A stretch of DNA of 64,000 bases. Source: JAJFFW01 sp963922595 (lineage in GTDB: Bacteria > Pseudomonadota > Alphaproteobacteria > Caulobacterales > Parvularculaceae). Below are positions 1 through 8,930 of the stretch, piece after piece. The notes under the pieces were generated by a model, which was given only the letters and a program-made list of their open reading frames with translations, was not told the DNA's origin and searched no databases. The stretch is taken from contig CAWUIM010000009.1 of the NCBI GenBank assembly GCA_963922595.1, forward strand, positions 10,178 through 74,177, given 5' to 3'. The first letter of the stretch is position 1; each line of letters begins with the position of its first letter. Position numbers and translations under genes: made by a program.

Positions 1-121
1 CGACAAAAGCTGGCGGCGCAATCGCGAGCGCAGGGTCGTCGCTACTAAAATCGCCCACGGCGCCAAAACACGCTGCGCCGATAGCGAGGATTAAGACGAA
101 GCCGTATAGGATTGTCTTCAT
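1..121 (-). CDS. Secreted or membrane-anchored protein, N-terminus only (truncated by window edge)
   Basis: Only the first 40 codons are visible. Translation from the ATG at 121 gives a signal-like start (MKTILYGFVLILAIGAACFG), a short hydrophobic stretch with a Cys near its end, then an acidic/Ala-Pro linker. A GGGGA ribosome site lies about 12 bases upstream. The gene diverges from the MarR regulator at 184, with an inverted repeat in the shared 62-bp gap, so it is a likely target of that regulator. Such MarR-linked genes often encode efflux or membrane-fusion proteins, but nothing visible here decides the function. Confidence 0.6.
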   Translation of the reverse strand, partial: MKTILYGFVLILAIGAACFGAVGDFSSDDPALAIAPPAFV

Positions 122-165
122 AATTTCGATATTCCCCGTTGGTGAAAAAACAAGCTCTGATTTTA

Positions 166-180
166 TTACGGACTACGTAA
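166..180. promoter_or_regulatory. Inverted repeat TTACG-N5-CGTAA, candidate MarR operator
   Basis: A perfect 5-bp-arm inverted repeat with a 5-bp spacer ends 3 bases before the MarR ATG. MarR dimers usually bind short palindromes of this size in the promoter of their own gene and a divergent neighbour. No Shine-Dalgarno sequence is visible before the ATG at 184, so the regulator may have a leaderless or very short-leader mRNA that this site would block. Operator function is inference. Confidence 0.45.
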
Positions 181-183
181 CAT

Positions 184-660
184 ATGTCGAAAGCCACCCG
201 CCGGACAACTCCTTCCGCCCGTGAAGTCGATCGGCTGAGGCGATCAGTGCATTTGCTCATTCGGGCGCTTCTTATTTCAGGGCGCGCCGGGGCGCCCGCC
301 GAGGGGCGGCTCCCGTTTAATCCGCTGTATTTTCACATGCTCGGCGTTCTGATGGAGACGGGCCCCATGCGCCCCACCGACATCGCGTCAACGCTCGGCG
401 TTCCGCGGACAACGCTTTCCACGGCCTCCAAGGCGTTACAGGCGCGGGGTCTTATTGATCAATCCGCCGACCCGTCCGACGGGCGCGCACAGATTTTGAG
501 CCTGTCAAATGACGGGTTGGACGTGGCGAAGGCGATCAAACGCCAGGACCTGAAGAACATGAAAACGCTTTTGGAAATGGTCGATCCGGAACGTCGACGG
601 ATCGTTATCGACGTCCTTGAAGAAGTAACCGAAGCGATCAGCGGAACGCCGGGCGACTAG
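184..660 (+). CDS. MarR-family transcriptional regulator
   Basis: A 158-residue protein with the usual MarR length and layout: an N-terminal dimerisation helix region, a winged helix-turn-helix around residues 55-115 (MRPTDIASTLGVPRTTLSTA, then a wing region with DPSDGRAQILSLS), and a C-terminal helix. The D-x-D/S-x-G-R wing motif is typical of the family. MarR proteins are ligand-responsive repressors of divergent efflux or detoxification genes. Here the divergent partner is the truncated secreted-protein gene ending at 121, with the inverted repeat at 166-180 between them. The start has no clear ribosome site. The ligand is unknown. Confidence 0.88.
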   Translation: MSKATRRTTPSAREVDRLRRSVHLLIRALLISGRAGAPAEGRLPFNPLYFHMLGVLMETGPMRPTDIASTLGVPRTTLSTASKALQARGLIDQSADPSDGRAQILSLSNDGLDVAKAIKRQDLKNMKTLLEMVDPERRRIVIDVLEEVTEAISGTPGD

Positions 661-747
661 GCGCGCTTTCAAAATAAATCGCCTGCTTCATCGATCACTT
701 AGAACGAGAGCTTCGGATGATCAGACTGAAAGACTCTCATCCGCTTC

Positions 748-858
748 CATCCTTCGAGGCTACGCTTCGCTCCGCACCTCAGGATAAGGGCAATACATTA
801 TTTCCACACGGAAATTTCTCATCCTGAGGCGTCGTCCGCGGGACGGCCTCGAAGGATG
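748..858. repeat. Alphaproteobacterial intergenic palindromic (REP-like) element
   Basis: Two arms pair: CATCCTTCGAGGC at 748-760 is the exact reverse complement of 846-858, and CCTCAGGAT near 777-785 pairs with ATCCTGAGG at 821-829. The whole 111 bp can fold as one long imperfect hairpin. The CATCCTTCGAGGC / CCTCAGGATGAG wording is one I recognise as recurring in intergenic DNA of many alphaproteobacteria. It fills most of the 277-bp gap between the MarR gene and the convergent DUF885 gene. Only one copy is seen in the window. Confidence 0.7.
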
Positions 859-937
859 GCGATATGCTCAAGCGGTTGAATGCAATCGTCCGACTATTCA
901 ATCCTGCTATGCTTCGGGATTGATTACCCTCACCCGA

Positions 938-2764
938 CTACGCAGCGCCGCCCTGCTCGACGATCCAGGCGTCCACATTCTCCTGCAGGAGATCGAGCGG
1001 CATGGCGCCGTTGAGCAGGATCATTTCGTGAAACTGGCGTAGATCGAACTTATCGCCAAGCGCTTCTTCAGCCTGTTTGCGCATGCGCAGGATAGCGAGC
1101 TGGCCGGTTTTGTAGGCGGTCGCCTGACCGGGCCAGACCACGTAACGTTCGATTTCGCGAGTCACTTCCGCTTCCGTCATCCCGGTTTTTGAGACCATAT
1201 ACTCGATCGCCTCTTCGCGGGACCAGCGCTTGTGGTGAAGCCCTGTATCGACGACGAGGCGCACGGCGCGGAACATTTCCGCCTGCAGACGCCCGAGATC
1301 GCCGAGCGGATCGTCGTCATACATACCCATGTCTTCTTTCGCGACGCGTTCAGCGTAGAGCGCCCACCCTTCGGTGTAGGCGGTGAAGAGGCCGAACTTG
1401 CGCACGAACGGCACACCTTCGATCAGAAGCGCTGAAGAAATCTGGAAATGATGGCCGGGCGCCGCCTCATGGTAGAGCAGCGTCGGCAAGGTCCAGCGCG
1501 GATTATCGGCGGTGTCTTTCTGGTTGATATAGAACCGGCCGGGCGTCGAGCCGTCGAGCGCCGGCTGATTGTAGTAACCGCCCGGCGCAGAGTCCTGCGA
1601 ATATTCCGGCACGCGGAGGATCTCCAGCTCCTGCGGCGGCAGGGTGATGAAATAATCGCCGGCGAGCGCCATCACTTCTTTGTTGAGCGAGACGAGATAG
1701 TCGATCATCTCTTTGCGCCCTTCGTCGGTGTTCGGGTAAATCTGTTCCGGATCGCGCATAAGGACTTGCACGCGCTCGGAGACAGTTCCCTCCGTATACC
1801 CCTCGCCTACAAGAATAGCGTTCATCTCCGCTTCGATGCGCGCGACTTCTGAAAGGCCGATATCGTGCACTTCATCGGCGGTGAAGTCGGTGGTTGTGTT
1901 CGACTTCAGCGCTGCGGCGTAGATTTTGTCGCCATCCGGGATGCGCCAAATACCAGCATCGTGGTTGGCGGAGGTCTGAAGATCTTCAAAAAGCGCGATC
2001 ATCGCCGCGTAACCAGGGATGACTTTCGTCGCCACGGCGTCTGTCGCCTGCGCCGTCAGATCGGCTTTTTTCTCGTCGCTGAGATCTTCCATCTCATCGA
2101 GCTTTTCGACGAGGGTCGTCACCAGCGGGTTCTCGCTGGCGCCGCCTTCAATGAAGGAGCGCATGCCCACAAGCGATTTCTCGATAATGAAGTCCGGCGG
2201 CGTGACGCCGTTGTCGCGATGGTCAATCACGTTGACGCGCGATTCCTCAAGGACGCGGCCAAATTCGTTGAGGCGGCTGATATAGCGCTTGACGCTCTTC
2301 TCATTCACGATCTGATGGGAGTCCGTCAGGAAGGACGGCAGATTCACCGTCGGGCCCGAAATCTGGTTCACCGGATATCCGCTATAATCAAAAGCGCCCT
2401 GGCGAATGATGTCGTCGAGCAGGGTCGCCATGATCTTCCAGCTGATCAGCTCCTGGCCTTCGAGACCATTCGGTCCGTATTTGTCGAGCCCGGCGCGCGC
2501 CTTTTTCACCTTCTCAAGCGTCGCGTCCGCTTTCGCTTTGGTGTAGTCAGAGAGCTTTCCGGAATGAAAATCGAACGGCGTGTTTTCAATCGCACCAATG
2601 CTGGTTAATAATTCTGGGCCGTCGAGCAAAAACGTCTCGGCGGTGATCTTGTTGATGTAATTGTTGACGCCAACAGGCTTCCACCAGAACCAGGTGAAAA
2701 GTCCGAAGCCGGCGATGATCACCAGCAACAACAAAAAGCCCAGGATTTTTCCGATCAGTCGCAT
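938..2764 (-). CDS. DUF885 family membrane-anchored peptidase-like protein
   Basis: A 608-residue protein with one N-terminal membrane segment (residues 5-28, rich in Leu/Ile/Phe/Trp) and a long extracytoplasmic domain. The family hallmark HEAAPGHHFQ, a zincin-like HExxxGHH motif, sits in the C-terminal third, followed by YTEGWALYAE and a Glu-rich region as in other DUF885 proteins. Members are thought to be metal-dependent peptidases of the periplasm or outer face; the substrate is unknown. The ATG at 2764 is preceded by AGGGG at a 6-base spacing and is preferred over the TTG five codons upstream. The gene stands alone, convergent with the MarR gene. Confidence 0.85.
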   Translation of the reverse strand: MRLIGKILGFLLLLVIIAGFGLFTWFWWKPVGVNNYINKITAETFLLDGPELLTSIGAIENTPFDFHSGKLSDYTKAKADATLEKVKKARAGLDKYGPNGLEGQELISWKIMATLLDDIIRQGAFDYSGYPVNQISGPTVNLPSFLTDSHQIVNEKSVKRYISRLNEFGRVLEESRVNVIDHRDNGVTPPDFIIEKSLVGMRSFIEGGASENPLVTTLVEKLDEMEDLSDEKKADLTAQATDAVATKVIPGYAAMIALFEDLQTSANHDAGIWRIPDGDKIYAAALKSNTTTDFTADEVHDIGLSEVARIEAEMNAILVGEGYTEGTVSERVQVLMRDPEQIYPNTDEGRKEMIDYLVSLNKEVMALAGDYFITLPPQELEILRVPEYSQDSAPGGYYNQPALDGSTPGRFYINQKDTADNPRWTLPTLLYHEAAPGHHFQISSALLIEGVPFVRKFGLFTAYTEGWALYAERVAKEDMGMYDDDPLGDLGRLQAEMFRAVRLVVDTGLHHKRWSREEAIEYMVSKTGMTEAEVTREIERYVVWPGQATAYKTGQLAILRMRKQAEEALGDKFDLRQFHEMILLNGAMPLDLLQENVDAWIVEQGGAA

Positions 2765-2918
2765 CCGACACCCCTGCAAATGAGAATTTGCGGCGAATAT
2801 GTCAGCGGCCGTTTGGAGAAACCAGTCGGCTTATCGAAAAGTTCCGGCGTGTGTCCTTTTCGTCAATCGCCTCATCGGCGAACTGGCGGCGTCCGGTTCC
2901 CGTTTTTCAATAAGGCGG

Positions 2919-3872
2919 CTAAAGCGCCGCACTCGCGCGCGCCACGACGGCGTCAATCGCTTCGATCACCGTTCGCGTCTCCGCGTGATGCAAGGCGTGC
3001 CCCGTATCAGGCAGCACTTGCAGCGTCGCGCCCTCGATTTCGCGCGCAAGCGTTTTAGAATGAATCTCAGGACTGACCGTCTTGTCGTCGGCGCCCGTAA
3101 GGATCGCCACCGGCAGGCGCAATTGCGCGTACTGATCCTGCTGCGCGACGATCTCTTTTTTCAGATTGGCGATGTCGGCGGCGTTGCTCTTGAAGTCCTT
3201 CGGGCGGAACAAAAGCGGCAAGCCGACGCGTTCGTAATAATTTTCCGGCGCGGGATCGGGCTCAAAGGAGCTTTCGACGCTGCCGCGCCCGACAAATTGT
3301 CCGTAAACCGGGATGACAAGCCGCCGCAAAAAGAAGCCGACGATTGGCGTAGACGAGGCGTTGTTATACCATGCGACGCCGCCCGGCCATTCGTGACTGA
3401 CGCCGGCCAGGACGACAAGCCCCGCCATTTCCTCTTGATACTGAAGGGCGTAAGCAAGCGAGACGGCGCCGCCGAAGCTCTGACCGACGACAACCGGATT
3501 TTCGATACCGAGCTGTTGCGACGCATCGCGGATCAGGGCGGCCTGCGTCTCCAGCCTGTGCCCGTCATCGGGGCGGGTCGAATATCCGCGCCCTGGCCGG
3601 TCAACCATCAACACATGATAGCGCCCCGACAATTCCTCGCCGAGCGCAAGGTCCATATCGCGCAGATTGATGCTGGCGCCGTGGATCAGAATAATGGACG
3701 GCGCCTTGCCCTTGTGCTCACGCCCCTTTTCGAGGACGTGCAATCGCTCGCCTTCCACATCCACAAAGGAACCGATCGCGGGCGCATTCTTTTCCGCGTT
3801 GATCGTCGCGCAGCCCGAAAGGCCCAACAGCGCGACAACAAACAAAAGCCCCACAGTCATCAACACACGCAT
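2919..3872 (-). CDS. Alpha/beta-hydrolase lipoprotein
   Basis: A 317-residue protein with a lipoprotein signal peptide (hydrophobic core then LSGC, Cys at about residue 21) and an alpha/beta-hydrolase fold. An oxyanion-side HGAS motif is followed by the nucleophile elbow GQSFGG (Ser), an acid in TGADDKTV and the His in DTGHALHH. It should be an outer-membrane or periplasm-facing esterase, lipase or peptidase of unknown substrate. The ATG at 3872 follows GGAGCGGGGA; an upstream TTG is less likely. It lies 43 bp downstream of tpiA on the same strand and may be cotranscribed with it. Confidence 0.85.
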   Translation of the reverse strand: MRVLMTVGLLFVVALLGLSGCATINAEKNAPAIGSFVDVEGERLHVLEKGREHKGKAPSIILIHGASINLRDMDLALGEELSGRYHVLMVDRPGRGYSTRPDDGHRLETQAALIRDASQQLGIENPVVVGQSFGGAVSLAYALQYQEEMAGLVVLAGVSHEWPGGVAWYNNASSTPIVGFFLRRLVIPVYGQFVGRGSVESSFEPDPAPENYYERVGLPLLFRPKDFKSNAADIANLKKEIVAQQDQYAQLRLPVAILTGADDKTVSPEIHSKTLAREIEGATLQVLPDTGHALHHAETRTVIEAIDAVVARASAAL

Positions 3873-3915
3873 CAATCCCCGCTCCAATTCTTTCTTTCAG
3901 TCGGCGAGCGCGACC

Positions 3916-4629
3916 CTAAACGGCGTTGATGATGCCGTAAAAGTCCGCAGCCTTCAGGCTGGCGCCGCCCACCAGCGCGCCGTTCACATGGTCGATCGCC
4001 AGGATTTCTTTTGCATTCCCCGGCTTCACCGATCCGCCGTAGAGAATACGCGTTCCCCCGCGCACTTTTCCACGAATAAACGCGTGCATCGCGCGAATGT
4101 CATCAATCGTGGGCGTGAGCCCCGTGCCGATGGCCCAGACCGGCTCATAGGCGACGACCATGTCGCCGCTATCGGGCAGAGATCCGGCGAGCTGGCCGCC
4201 CACAACGGCTTCGGCGCGCCCCGCCTTGCGCTCTTCTTCCGTCTCGCCGACGCACACAATCGGGATTAACCCTTCCTTGTGCGCGGCCTCGGCTTTGGCT
4301 TTGACCGCAGCGTCGCTTTCGCCGTGATCGGCCCGGCGTTCCGAATGACCGACAATAACGAACGCGCCGCCCGCATCGGCGATCATGCCCGCGCTGACGC
4401 CGCCCGTGTGCGCGCCGCTGGCCGCCACGTGACAATCCTGGCCGCCGGTGAAAACGCCCGTGGTCGCAAGCTGGTCGGACATCTGCGCAAGCAGCGTCGC
4501 TGGCGGGCAAACAAGAACGTCGCAAGCCGCCGGCGCCTCGCCGCCAAGCTTGTCGAGGAGCACTGAGATCTCACCGAGGCTCGCGCGCACCCCGTTCATC
4601 TTCCAGTTTCCGGCGATCAGCGGTTTCAT
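3916..4629 (-). CDS. tpiA: Triosephosphate isomerase
   Basis: A 237-residue TIM barrel that interconverts dihydroxyacetone phosphate and glyceraldehyde 3-phosphate in glycolysis and gluconeogenesis. The sequence starts with the standard GNWKMNG (Asn8, Lys10), then shows the catalytic His in GHSERR, the catalytic Glu in YEPVWAIGTG, and the phosphate-binding loops LYGGSVKPGNA and LVGGASL. It is a few residues shorter than the typical 250, as usual in alphaproteobacteria. It diverges from the ppiD-type gene across a 167-bp gap, a common alphaproteobacterial arrangement. Confidence 0.98.
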   Translation of the reverse strand: MKPLIAGNWKMNGVRASLGEISVLLDKLGGEAPAACDVLVCPPATLLAQMSDQLATTGVFTGGQDCHVAASGAHTGGVSAGMIADAGGAFVIVGHSERRADHGESDAAVKAKAEAAHKEGLIPIVCVGETEEERKAGRAEAVVGGQLAGSLPDSGDMVVAYEPVWAIGTGLTPTIDDIRAMHAFIRGKVRGGTRILYGGSVKPGNAKEILAIDHVNGALVGGASLKAADFYGIINAV

Positions 4630-4796
4630 GGCGGCGCTCCCTCGATGGCTACGGCCTTTCGCCTAAGCCAAGCCCTGCCCCAAGTCCAGAAACGGGACCG
4701 GCACAACTATTTAGCCAGAGGGCCCGATCCACGCCTTGTCCCGCCCGCGCGGCGCAATTAGGTTGCGCGCTGGATCGCAATACAAAGGGTTTTCCA

Positions 4797-6692
4797 ATGC
4801 TGGATTCCATTCGCGGCGCCATGAAGGGCGTCGTCATTTGGGTGTTTGTCGCTCTTCTTATTCTGGCGTTCGCCCTTTGGCAGGTGCCCGCGCTCCAGAG
4901 CTTTACGCAAAGCTCGCCAATCCGGGTCGGCGATCAGGGTGTCTCATCCTCCACGATCCTCGACGAATTCAGACGTGCGATGGATACCCAACGTATCCAA
5001 AGCGAGGGAGCCTTCACGCGCGACGACGCCATCGCCGCGGGCCTGCCCGGCCAGATCGTCCAGTCCCTCGCCATCCGTTCGCTGGTTACCCAGGAAGCGC
5101 AGAAAATGGGTCTCGCCATGCCGCGCAGCCTCGTCAAACAATTCCTTGATAATGACGAGCGTTTTCAAAACCCGCGCACGGGCGAGTTCGACCTGCAGGT
5201 GCTAACGCAAATTCTGCAAACGTATCAGATGTCCGTAAAAACTTTCGAAGAGCAAATGCGTGAAAACTTTCTGCGCGAACAATTGCTCACCTCAGTGCAG
5301 GGCGGCGGCTTCGTGGCGACGCCGTTCACCGACGCGCTTCTGTTGCGCGAGATTGAACGGCGCGAGATTTCGTACCTCACCATGACCGAAGAGATGGCCG
5401 GCATCCCGGAAGAGCCGACACCCGAAAAGCTGCGCCAATTCTACGAAGAAAACCCGCAGTCTTTTACCGCGCCCGAGTACCGTTCGTTCACGGTCGTCAG
5501 TATGCGCGAAAGCGATTTCAAGGAAGGCCTTGAAGCGCCGGAAGAAGAACTGAAGCGTCTGTACGACATTCAAAAAGACCGGGTTTACGACAAGCCGGAA
5601 CGGCGCACGCTTTATCAGATCACCTATGACACCGAGGCCGCCGCGCAAGGCGCCGTCGCGGCGCTTAATCAGGCGACGCCCTTTGAAGCGGTCGCCGAAG
5701 AAAAAGGCCTGTCGCTCGACGCCGTCACCTTCACCGATGTGACCAAAGAAGACCTGCTCGATCCTGCTGTCGCTGAGGCCGCGTTTGATCCAGCGCTCGG
5801 CGAAGGCGGCGTCAGCGCGCCGGTTAAAGGTCTGTTCGGCTGGACCGTGATCCAGATCGCCACTGTGACGGCGCCGGAAACGCAATCCTTCGAAGACGTG
5901 CGCGAAGAGCTGGAGAGCGCCTACCTCGAACAGGACACGCAAAAACGTCTCTACGACGCCATTGACGCCATCGAGGAAGCCCGCGACAGCGGCGCGGACC
6001 TCGTGGCTGCCGCTGAAGCCGCAGGCCTGACGGCGCAAACATTCGGCCCTGTGGATTCATTCTCCTTCGCGCCAGGCGGCGCCATCATCAACGGCATTGA
6101 CGGCGAAACGCTTGGCGAGGCCTTTCGTCTGGAAGAAGGCGAGGAATCCGAGGCCGAAGAATATGCCGACAAGGACGGCTATTATTTTGTCGCCGTAAAC
6201 GAGATCACGCCGCCGACGCTCACCCCATTCGAAACGGCCGAAGCCGACGTCGAGGCGCGCTGGCGGATTGATGAGCGCTCGCGCCGGATCGCGCGTGCGG
6301 TGAAACAGGTGGAAGATGCGCTCGCCGCCGGGGCGACGATTGACGAGGCCGCAGCGCCCTTCAACGCCGAACCCGTTTCGGAAACCGTCACGCGCCAATC
6401 CAAAACCGGCGATTTCTCCAACACGCTCGTGACAGAGCTTTTCCGCGTCGAGAAAGGCGCCGTCGTCTCGGGCGCCGCCGCCACTGGCGATGAACAGACA
6501 GTGCTTGTCGTCAACGAGATCGACTTCAACCGCATCGCCATCGGCCCTGGCCAGGAAATCGCGTTCAAGCAATATGTGGGCGCGCAACTGGATCAGGAAT
6601 ATGTGGACGCTTACCTGACGGCGCTTCAGGACGACTATAATGTGCGCATTGATCAGGAACAGATCGACGCGTTGTTCACGAACCAGCAATGA
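4797..6692 (+). CDS. ppiD: PpiD-type membrane-anchored peptidyl-prolyl isomerase (SurA_N domain foldase)
   Basis: A 631-residue periplasmic foldase anchored by one N-terminal membrane helix (residues 12-32). A SurA/PpiD N-terminal chaperone domain follows (about residues 40-230, with the QxVxxxAIRSLVTQEA-like segment), then a degenerate parvulin-like domain around 240-360 and an acidic C-terminal chaperone part. It assists folding of outer-membrane and secreted proteins. The ATG is preceded by AAAGGG. Its stop overlaps the trpE start by 4 bases (ATGA), indicating translational coupling. This tpiA/ppiD/trpE order is common in alphaproteobacteria. Confidence 0.92.
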   Translation: MLDSIRGAMKGVVIWVFVALLILAFALWQVPALQSFTQSSPIRVGDQGVSSSTILDEFRRAMDTQRIQSEGAFTRDDAIAAGLPGQIVQSLAIRSLVTQEAQKMGLAMPRSLVKQFLDNDERFQNPRTGEFDLQVLTQILQTYQMSVKTFEEQMRENFLREQLLTSVQGGGFVATPFTDALLLREIERREISYLTMTEEMAGIPEEPTPEKLRQFYEENPQSFTAPEYRSFTVVSMRESDFKEGLEAPEEELKRLYDIQKDRVYDKPERRTLYQITYDTEAAAQGAVAALNQATPFEAVAEEKGLSLDAVTFTDVTKEDLLDPAVAEAAFDPALGEGGVSAPVKGLFGWTVIQIATVTAPETQSFEDVREELESAYLEQDTQKRLYDAIDAIEEARDSGADLVAAAEAAGLTAQTFGPVDSFSFAPGGAIINGIDGETLGEAFRLEEGEESEAEEYADKDGYYFVAVNEITPPTLTPFETAEADVEARWRIDERSRRIARAVKQVEDALAAGATIDEAAAPFNAEPVSETVTRQSKTGDFSNTLVTELFRVEKGAVVSGAAATGDEQTVLVVNEIDFNRIAIGPGQEIAFKQYVGAQLDQEYVDAYLTALQDDYNVRIDQEQIDALFTNQQ

Positions 6693-8194
6693 CGGTTGAA
6701 CCCGCTTTTGACGCCTTTCAGACGGGGTACGACGCCGGCGCGGCGCAGATCATCACGACACGGATTGTCAGCGATCTGGAAACGCCTGTCTCCGCCTATC
6801 TGAAGCTTGCGGCGCGGCGCAAGAATGCGTTTCTGCTGGAATCGGTGGAAGGCGGTGAGCAACTCGGCCGTTATTCGATCATCGGGCTTAAGCCCGACAT
6901 CATCTGGCGGGCCCATGGCGACAGAGCGGAAATCAACCGCGACGCCACCTCTGATGAGAACGCGTTTGTGGAGGAGCAATCGGCGCCGCTTGAAAGCCTG
7001 AAAGCGCTGCTCGATGAGTCCCGCATTGACCTGCCCGGCGACGCCCCGCCAATGGCCGCGGGTGTGTTCGGTTATTTCGGGTATGATCTTGTCCGTCAGA
7101 TCGAGCGCCTGCCGAACAGGCCGCCGGCCGCCGTCGATGCGCCCGATGCAATCTTCATCCGCCCGACGCTGATCGCCGTTTTCGATAACATCAAACAAGA
7201 GATCATTCTGGTGGCGCCTGTGCGACCGGAAGCTGGCGTTAGCGCCCGCGCGGCTTACGCGCGCGCCGCAGAACGTCTCTCCGACGCAGTTACGGACCTG
7301 TCAGCGCCAGTCGCCGCGCCGCGGGCGCCGAGCACGCAACCAACCGATGAAATCGAGGCCATCTCAAATACACCGCAAGCGGACTATCTGGCGATGGTCA
7401 AAAAAGCGCAGGAAGAAATATACGCCGGTGAAATCTTTCAGGTTGTCCTGAGCCAGCGATTTGAGACGCCGTTCAAGGCGGCGCCGTTTGATCTTTATCG
7501 GTCATTGCGGCGTCTTAACCCCTCGCCGTTCTTGTTTTTTCTGAATTTTGACGACCTTGCCCTTGTGGGCTCCAGCCCTGAAATTCTGGTGCGCGTGCGC
7601 GACGGCGAAATCACCATTCGCCCGATCGCAGGCACGCGGAAGCGCGGCGCAACGCCGGAAGAAGACAAGGCGCTGCAAGAAGATCTTCTCGCTGATCCGA
7701 AAGAGCGCGCCGAACATTTGATGCTGCTCGACCTTGGCCGCAATGATGTGGGACGCGCGGCGCGCTATGGGAGCGTCAAGGTCACCGACCAATTCATTGT
7801 CGAGCGTTACAGCCATGTGATGCATATTGTCTCCAACGTCACAGGCCAGTTGGCGGACGACGCCGATCCGGTCGACGCGGTGATGGCGGGTTTCCCGGCG
7901 GGCACCGTCACGGGCGCGCCCAAGGTCCGCGCCATGGAGATTATCGACGCCCTCGAACGCGACGGCCGCGGGCCCTATGGCGGGTGCATCGGTTATTTCT
8001 CCGCAGACGGTAATGTAGACACCTGCATTGCACTGCGCACGGCGGTCCTCAAAGACGACAAAATGTATGTTCAGGCCGGCGCCGGCATCGTCGCCGACAG
8101 CAATCCGCAGGCTGAACATGAGGAATGCGTGAACAAATCCAAAGCCCTCTTCGCCGCCGCGAAAGCGGCCGTGGCGGCTTCGGAGGGAAATTGA
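6689..8194 (+). CDS. trpE: Anthranilate synthase component I
   Basis: A 501-residue chorismate-binding enzyme that makes anthranilate from chorismate with TrpG-supplied ammonia, the first committed step of tryptophan synthesis. The feedback-inhibition LLES motif is present (FLLESVEGGEQLGRYSIIG). The chorismate-binding C-terminal domain carries PIAGTRKRG, LMLLDLGRNDVGR, ERYSHVMHIVS and FPAGTVTGAPKVRAMEII. TrpG is not encoded next to it here. The start overlaps the ppiD stop by 4 bases, so the two are probably coupled. Confidence 0.98.
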   Translation: MTVEPAFDAFQTGYDAGAAQIITTRIVSDLETPVSAYLKLAARRKNAFLLESVEGGEQLGRYSIIGLKPDIIWRAHGDRAEINRDATSDENAFVEEQSAPLESLKALLDESRIDLPGDAPPMAAGVFGYFGYDLVRQIERLPNRPPAAVDAPDAIFIRPTLIAVFDNIKQEIILVAPVRPEAGVSARAAYARAAERLSDAVTDLSAPVAAPRAPSTQPTDEIEAISNTPQADYLAMVKKAQEEIYAGEIFQVVLSQRFETPFKAAPFDLYRSLRRLNPSPFLFFLNFDDLALVGSSPEILVRVRDGEITIRPIAGTRKRGATPEEDKALQEDLLADPKERAEHLMLLDLGRNDVGRAARYGSVKVTDQFIVERYSHVMHIVSNVTGQLADDADPVDAVMAGFPAGTVTGAPKVRAMEIIDALERDGRGPYGGCIGYFSADGNVDTCIALRTAVLKDDKMYVQAGAGIVADSNPQAEHEECVNKSKALFAAAKAAVAASEGN

Positions 8195-8195
8195 T

Positions 8196-8930
8196 TTGCC
8201 GAAAATTTCTACGCCGCGCTTTTTAAAGAATGTCGTTGAGCGCCTGAAGCGCAATCGAAAGAGGCGGGATAAACCGCCGCCGCCTACGCAGGCGCGCAAG
8301 TCAGATTGGCTCGTCTTTGAAAAGGACGGCTACGCGCTTGACCGCACGAACCTACTCTATGTTCTGTCTCCGATTATCCTTAATCTGGGTCTCGTGATTT
8401 TCTTTGCGGTTTTCCCCAAACTCGCTGTCGCTTCGCCAGTCACAACCTTCTCCTTCGCACTCGCCTCCGCCGTGGCGACAATCGTGTCGTTTATTCCCGC
8501 CTTCAACGAAGAGATATCAGACGGTCTCGCTTTTACAGGACTTGTTTTGAACGGCGTGCTTCTGATCGTCGTATTCGCGTTGATACATTTGGCGTACGGA
8601 AGTTCGCAAATTGACATGCAAAGCGTCACGGCGCCTGTCGGCTTTTGGAATTGTCTCTATTTCTCAATCGTAACCTTTACAACGCTTGGTTATGGCGATT
8701 TCCAGCCGGCGCCGCCGATCCGATTACTGGCTGGGTTGGAGGCGTTGATGGGGTATGTATTTCTCGGCTTCGTGGTGGCCAACGCCAATGACTGGATGAG
8801 CGACACAACAAAAAAAGCCCCAAAGCAATGGGACTTTAAAGACATTGTTAACGGTGTTTTCCGGCGCCGTTCAAAGCGGCGAACCGGTTCAGAAGATCAA
8901 TCCGACGATACCGATCAGGACGAAAAGTAA
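8196..8930 (+). CDS. Two-pore-like potassium channel family protein
   Basis: A 244-residue membrane protein. A basic, proline-containing cytoplasmic N-terminus is followed by four hydrophobic segments (about residues 50-72, 78-98, 107-133 and 168-190). A P-loop between the third and fourth holds the potassium selectivity filter TLGYGD (about residues 164-169). The C-terminal tail is charged and acidic. It starts with TTG: GGAGGG lies 8 bases upstream and no other in-frame start precedes the membrane segments. It follows trpE by one base and is probably cotranscribed. No ligand-binding or RCK domain is visible, so gating is unknown. Confidence 0.85.
   Translation: MPKISTPRFLKNVVERLKRNRKRRDKPPPPTQARKSDWLVFEKDGYALDRTNLLYVLSPIILNLGLVIFFAVFPKLAVASPVTTFSFALASAVATIVSFIPAFNEEISDGLAFTGLVLNGVLLIVVFALIHLAYGSSQIDMQSVTAPVGFWNCLYFSIVTFTTLGYGDFQPAPPIRLLAGLEALMGYVFLGFVVANANDWMSDTTKKAPKQWDFKDIVNGVFRRRSKRRTGSEDQSDDTDQDEK

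Noticed and set aside
2799..3929. Plus-strand frame of 376 codons opposite the hydrolase lipoprotein gene
   Set aside because: The minus strand has a clear lipobox, nucleophile elbow and ribosome site. The plus frame lacks any recognisable motif.
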